A stretch of DNA of 64,000 nt from positions 434,001 to 498,000 of the forward strand of contig JAVTVJ010000072.1 in NCBI GenBank assembly GCA_034509425.1. The letters run 5' to 3'. A program made the position numbers and the translations under genes. Shown piece by piece: positions 60,262 to 64,000 of this stretch; positions within the stretch are counted from its first letter, which is position 1, and each line of letters starts with the position of its first letter. This DNA comes from Eopsaltria australis (lineage: Eukaryota > Chordata > Aves > Passeriformes > Petroicidae). The notes below the pieces were generated by a model. It did not search any database and was not told where the DNA came from. It saw nothing but the letters and a program-made list of their open reading frames with translations.

Positions 60262-61212
60262 ATCATAGAACCATAGAAGTCTTTGGCTTGGAAGGGACCT
60301 TAAAGATCACCTCCTTCCACCCCGTCTGCCATGGGCAGGGAGAATTGCCACTAGACCATGTGTCTCAAATCCCCATTCAATCTGGCCTTGAACACTTTCA
60401 GGAATGGTGCATTTACAGCTTTTTTTGGGGGAATCTATTTCAGTACCCTCACAGTAAAGTAGTTCTTCTAAATATCTATCTAAACCTACCCTTGTCCATC
60501 TACCCTTGTCTTATTGCTACATGTCCTTGTGACAAACCCCTCCAGTCTTCTTGTAGGTCCCCTTAAGGTAGTGGAAGGTGCTATAAGGTCTCCTTGGAGC
60601 CTGCTTTTCTCCAGCTGAACAACCCCAACTCCCTCAACCTGTCCTCATTAGATGAGGGGCTTCGGCCTTCTGATCATCTTTTGTGGCCCTCTTCTGATCT
60701 CACTTCAACAGGTTCACATTCTTTTTATGCTGGGGAACCCAGAGCTGGATGCAGCACTCCAGGTGGGGTTTCAGGAGAGGAGGGGGAGGAGAACACCTCC
60801 CCTGCCCTGCTAGCCATGCTGCTTTTGATGCAGCCCAGGACATGATTGGCTTTCTGGGCTAAAAACACATTGCCAACTCATATTGAGCTTCACATCAACC
60901 AACACTCACAAGTCCATTTACTCTGGGCTTCCCTCAATCCATTTTTTGCCCAGACTGTATTTGAGCTTGGAATTGCCCCAATCCAGGCACCTTGGACTTT
61001 GCCTTGTTCAACTTCATGAAGTTCACATGGGCCCACCTCAGAAGCTTGTCAAGGTCCATCTGGATGGCATCCCTTCCCAGCATGTCAACCAGACCACAAA
61101 CCTCGGTGTCACCAGCAAACTTGCACTCAATCCAATTCTCTGCGCTGCTGAAAAAGGTATTAAACAGCACTGGTCCCAATACTGATCCATGAGAAACAAT
61201 GACTTCAAATTG
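60262..61212 (-). mobile_element. CR1 LINE copy, 5' truncated, 3' end intact
   Basis: The plus strand starts ATCATAGAACCATAGAAG and continues GGCTTGGAAGGGACCTTAAAG, the inverted CR1 3' end. In CR1 direction the copy begins inside the reverse transcriptase. A minus frame (61,215-60,934) reads HGSVLGPVLFNTFFSS, then ENWIECKFAGDTE, then VDMLGRDAIQMDLDKLLRW, then NFMKLNKAKSK. The catalytic box is FAGD instead of FADD, so an active-site Asp is lost. The downstream coding part (ELGLFSLEK-type block) is broken, and the 3' UTR follows. About 950 bp. It cannot move by itself. Confidence 0.92.
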
Positions 61213-62786
61213 CATGGAATTATAAGGGGAAGAATTTTGGATGTATTCTCAGTCTTGTGTCCTTAGCTACATTGAGTGAACACAGTTTTCTTACACTGTC
61301 TGAAGCTCTACCAGCAACACTGTTCCATGGATGGTACAGTGTTTTCAGAGATGGCCCAGTTTGCCCCCAAGTACTTTTCCCAATATACAAAATTATGAAG
61401 ACATGTTTAAAAATAAGAATCAACTTATCTTTTATGAGCATTTCAGACTGAGCATTTTCAGACTGAAAAATTGAGCAAGTAACTCAGAATTGCTAGAATA
61501 TGCACTGCGTGTGTGGGAAAGTCTGGTACAAGCTCCAGCTCTAATTGCAGGAGGAAGCTGCCACAAGGCTATGGGCTATTTTGCAGTCTATGTCTTTCCT
61601 TCCATTTTGTAGCAGTTCTACTTTTGTTAAAGATATATGCCTGTGTATGTATGTAATCAAATAAAAGGAATTTTATTTATTTATACCTTATCACAAGGTA
61701 TTTAGAGAATTTATACATTTCCAGCACTCTGCTATGATTTTGGGTACATGCCACAATCAGTAAAATGTATTTTACCTTCGTCTTTATCATGCATACTGGT
61801 TTCACATAAATTCTAAGGAGAAGGAATGAGTTGAGCCTAAGGAAAAGTCATTTATTGGATTTTGTTCATTTAGTATTAAAAAATGGACAATGGCCAGAAC
61901 ATTATATATAGGGAATGACCATTTTTAATGTCTGTAATTTTCAGAGACTTTGCCAGGCTATTGGCAGCAATATAGAAAGCTTTGAAGCAAGGCCACTATT
62001 AAAAATACAGTTGTTGGAAACGTTTGGTAGTGATTAGATTGTTAACCAACATTTTAAGCCTAAATGAAGGAGAAAATAGAATAACAAGATGAATAACCCT
62101 GAGAAAGGATTTCTTCCTAAACTGAAATCATTAAACTCTGAAACATACATTTTCAAGGTCCTTCATTGTAATTCATTATCTTTCATTCCCCTTTGTACTA
62201 CAAAATAGTCAGTTTGATGATATATTACACATAACAATGTCATTACATTGGCATAACATGACAACTGGGAGTCATTTGAACTTTTAGAAATTTCTAATCC
62301 CTAAAAATAAATTATGAACTGAAGACATTTCAGACATAGAAAATAAGTCACTTGTTAGAAAGAATAGGGTTCTCCATACGTTTTGAAGAATTACGCTTTT
62401 CTGAGCCATTTTCTTTTTCTCTTTTTTTTTTTTTCCTTAATGCATATAATAAACTTACCAGGAAATATAGTCCATAGATGTCCTTAGGCTTCTTGCCTTT
62501 AGGCTTACTGAAGTACTGAGTTCTCAAGTAGGTGACAAATCTACATCGAATCTCACCACGTTTTAATTAAATTTCCTGGAACCAAAATAAGAACTTTGCC
62601 ATAATTTTTATCAGAAAATTTTAAACTGACTTCTTTATTTTTTTCTTACCTTTAGATTTTTTTTTTGTGTACTCTTTCTGTCTTCCTCCTCTGTTGAACT
62701 GTTTTAATTCTTGATTTGGAGCATTCTGTGAGTCATATAGAAGATGGGAAATAGCAGACTAAGGAGTTTGGGGTCGATTGAGATGT
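61213..62786. other. No gene seen
   Basis: AT-rich. Poly-T near 62,421-62,434. No exon or repeat is recognised. Confidence 0.45.
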
Positions 62787-63430
62787 ATGCTGCCTCATTG
62801 TTTCCAGCTTGCTCAGCACCTGAGTATGCAAGCACAACCTTTGAAAGGTTGGCATGTAACCACAATGCCTTCTGGTCAGTCACAACTTTTGGACCAACTA
62901 TTTGCAGCAGTGGAAGATGCTTATCTTGAACCTTCTAGGCGTATTTCCCTACTGAAGCAGAGTCTATTCAGACAAAATATAGTTTCCAAGAAGAAAAGGC
63001 AAGGAAGGTTTATCTCTTCGTATCTCTTCTTTAGTTAAGAATGAATTGTGTGGATCAGCTTCAGGAAGAAGACAGGATAAACTTCTTTGAATTGTTTTCT
63101 GGAGCAGTATCTTCAACAAGGATATCTTGTCTCTGGAGTCGTGCCTGGATGCTCTGACATTTAGAAGGCTGAGGGTGTTTATCAGTTTTTGGCATGTTTT
63201 GAAAGCTGCAGAACTTATTTGGAGCTTGCTGGTTGCATGCAGTAGTCTGTTTTGGGACAACACTTGAATGTGTTTGTGTACCTTCTACTGCCTTTGCTCT
63301 CTTGGGAGAAAAGGCGGTTTCAGAATGGTGGCCAACTTCACGTTAATATTCAGGTGTTTTGGTATATAGGAGATTGCAAACTGAATATGAAGCTGTAAGG
63401 GAATTGTAGATATTTTTAAGGTCCTCTGCA
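62787..63430 (+). pseudogene. Possible unrecognised gene remnant in shifting frames
   Basis: A plus frame from ATG 62,787 to 63,038 (another ATG at 62,826) has protein-like parts such as GQSQLLDQLFAAVEDAYL and EPSRRISLLKQSLF. After about 63,000 the protein-like signal moves to other frames, for example LEQYLQQGYLVSGVVPG near 63,105-63,155 and AELIWSLLVA near 63,210, with stops between. An acceptor-like TTGTTTCCAG ends at 62,807. This pattern fits a decayed processed gene copy or old exon, but I cannot name the parent. Chance remains possible. The last 570 bp of the window after it show no coding signal. Confidence 0.22.
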
Positions 63431-64000
63431 GCTAGAATTCTGATGTAAACAGTGTGCCATTTCTCTTACATGCTGCTTTTTAATGAAGACTCCTGTGCAT
63501 GTGTCTTGTACTGGAACATGTGTGTCACTGATGGCTCTATCAGGAAAGGTGTACTCTCTGCACATTATAATAATGTGATATAAAGGATAGCAAATTCTTT
63601 TCCAAATGGTTGTGACTGTACCTCATACTAGATTTGGGGTTTATTTTTAAAAACTTTTAATATTAGAATTCTTGCTCTGTAGTGTATTGTAAAATTCAGC
63701 AGACATAAGGAAGATTCAGATTTTTAGTCTCTTGCCTTTATGAATAAGTATAAACTGTGTATTCATTTTGCAGCTAGTGTTTTACACAGAGTTTGCATGA
63801 TGATTCATCTCAGCTTCACCACTGCTGAATTAGCACCAGTTAGTAAGGAAATAGCACTTGTTTCAACCAAACCCCATGGTCTTTCAGATTTCCAGATCTG
63901 CTTGAAGTAGCTGTAATACATGTGCAAAAAAGTGAAAATTAGTAGCTTTACAGATGCCTTCAGCTTTGAAATTTGTTACTTGGTGCTAGAATAGTTGTAA
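63431..64000. other. No gene seen at window end
   Basis: AT-rich. No polyadenylation signal that would clearly end the preceding coding-like stretch. Confidence 0.45.

Noticed and set aside
60288..61192. Several plus-strand frames of 66-100 codons
   Set aside because: They are antisense shadows of the minus-strand CR1 copy.
1..64000. tRNA, rRNA, CRISPR array, bacterial operon or phage structure
   Set aside because: No cloverleaf, rRNA core, regularly spaced repeats, ribosome binding sites or dense coding was seen on either strand. The base composition and repeats are those of a vertebrate genome.

Overview
The window looks like a piece of a bird nuclear genome, most likely from Neoaves and possibly a passerine. 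It is AT-rich and poor in CpG, and I can defend no host protein-coding gene or RNA gene in it. The avian assignment rests on the dispersed repeats. There are several CR1 LINE pieces with the typical avian CR1 3' end. There are two copies of an LTR that I recognise from memory as very abundant in neoavian genomes. There are further LTRs of avian type and one nearly complete endogenous provirus. Nothing bacterial, plastid or mitochondrial is seen. Most open frames are what chance gives in AT-rich DNA, and many begin at non-ATG codons.

Layout. 1-18 kb: AT-rich unique sequence with an (AAT)n microsatellite and a 100-bp tract made only of A and C. 18-20.2 kb: a G/T-rich stretch, a retroviral LTR at about 18.15-18.72 kb, and a well-preserved ERVL-type LTR at 19,726-20,217. 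20.2-27.3 kb: an ancient amniote repeat, a weak exon-like open frame, CR1 pieces in opposite orientations (one holding a (GT)n run), and a probable unclassified element at 26.64-27.29 kb. 29,695-33,005: an endogenous retrovirus on the minus strand. It has two LTRs 3% apart, a 6-bp target duplication, a primer-binding site, a polypurine tract and a betaretrovirus-like gag remnant. The space for pro, pol and almost all of env is absent. 33-53 kb: unique AT-rich DNA with two CR1 pieces, an ancient amniote repeat, a decayed CTCF-like motif and a truncated second copy of the ERVL-type LTR. 53,067-54,254: an LTR with an intact-looking minus-strand promoter. 59.8-61.2 kb: a minus-strand LTR next to a 950-bp CR1 copy that still holds part of the reverse transcriptase. 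62.8-63.4 kb: a protein-like stretch in shifting frames, possibly a pseudogene.

Working together. The only interacting set is the provirus. Its LTRs supply promoter and polyadenylation signals, and the internal region keeps the cis elements for reverse transcription plus broken gag. No pol is present, so any past mobility would have needed enzymes from another element (inference). The provirus also forms a GC- and CpG-rich island inside an AT-rich desert. Family names are from memory and no database was searched; repeat boundaries marked approximate are estimates by eye.
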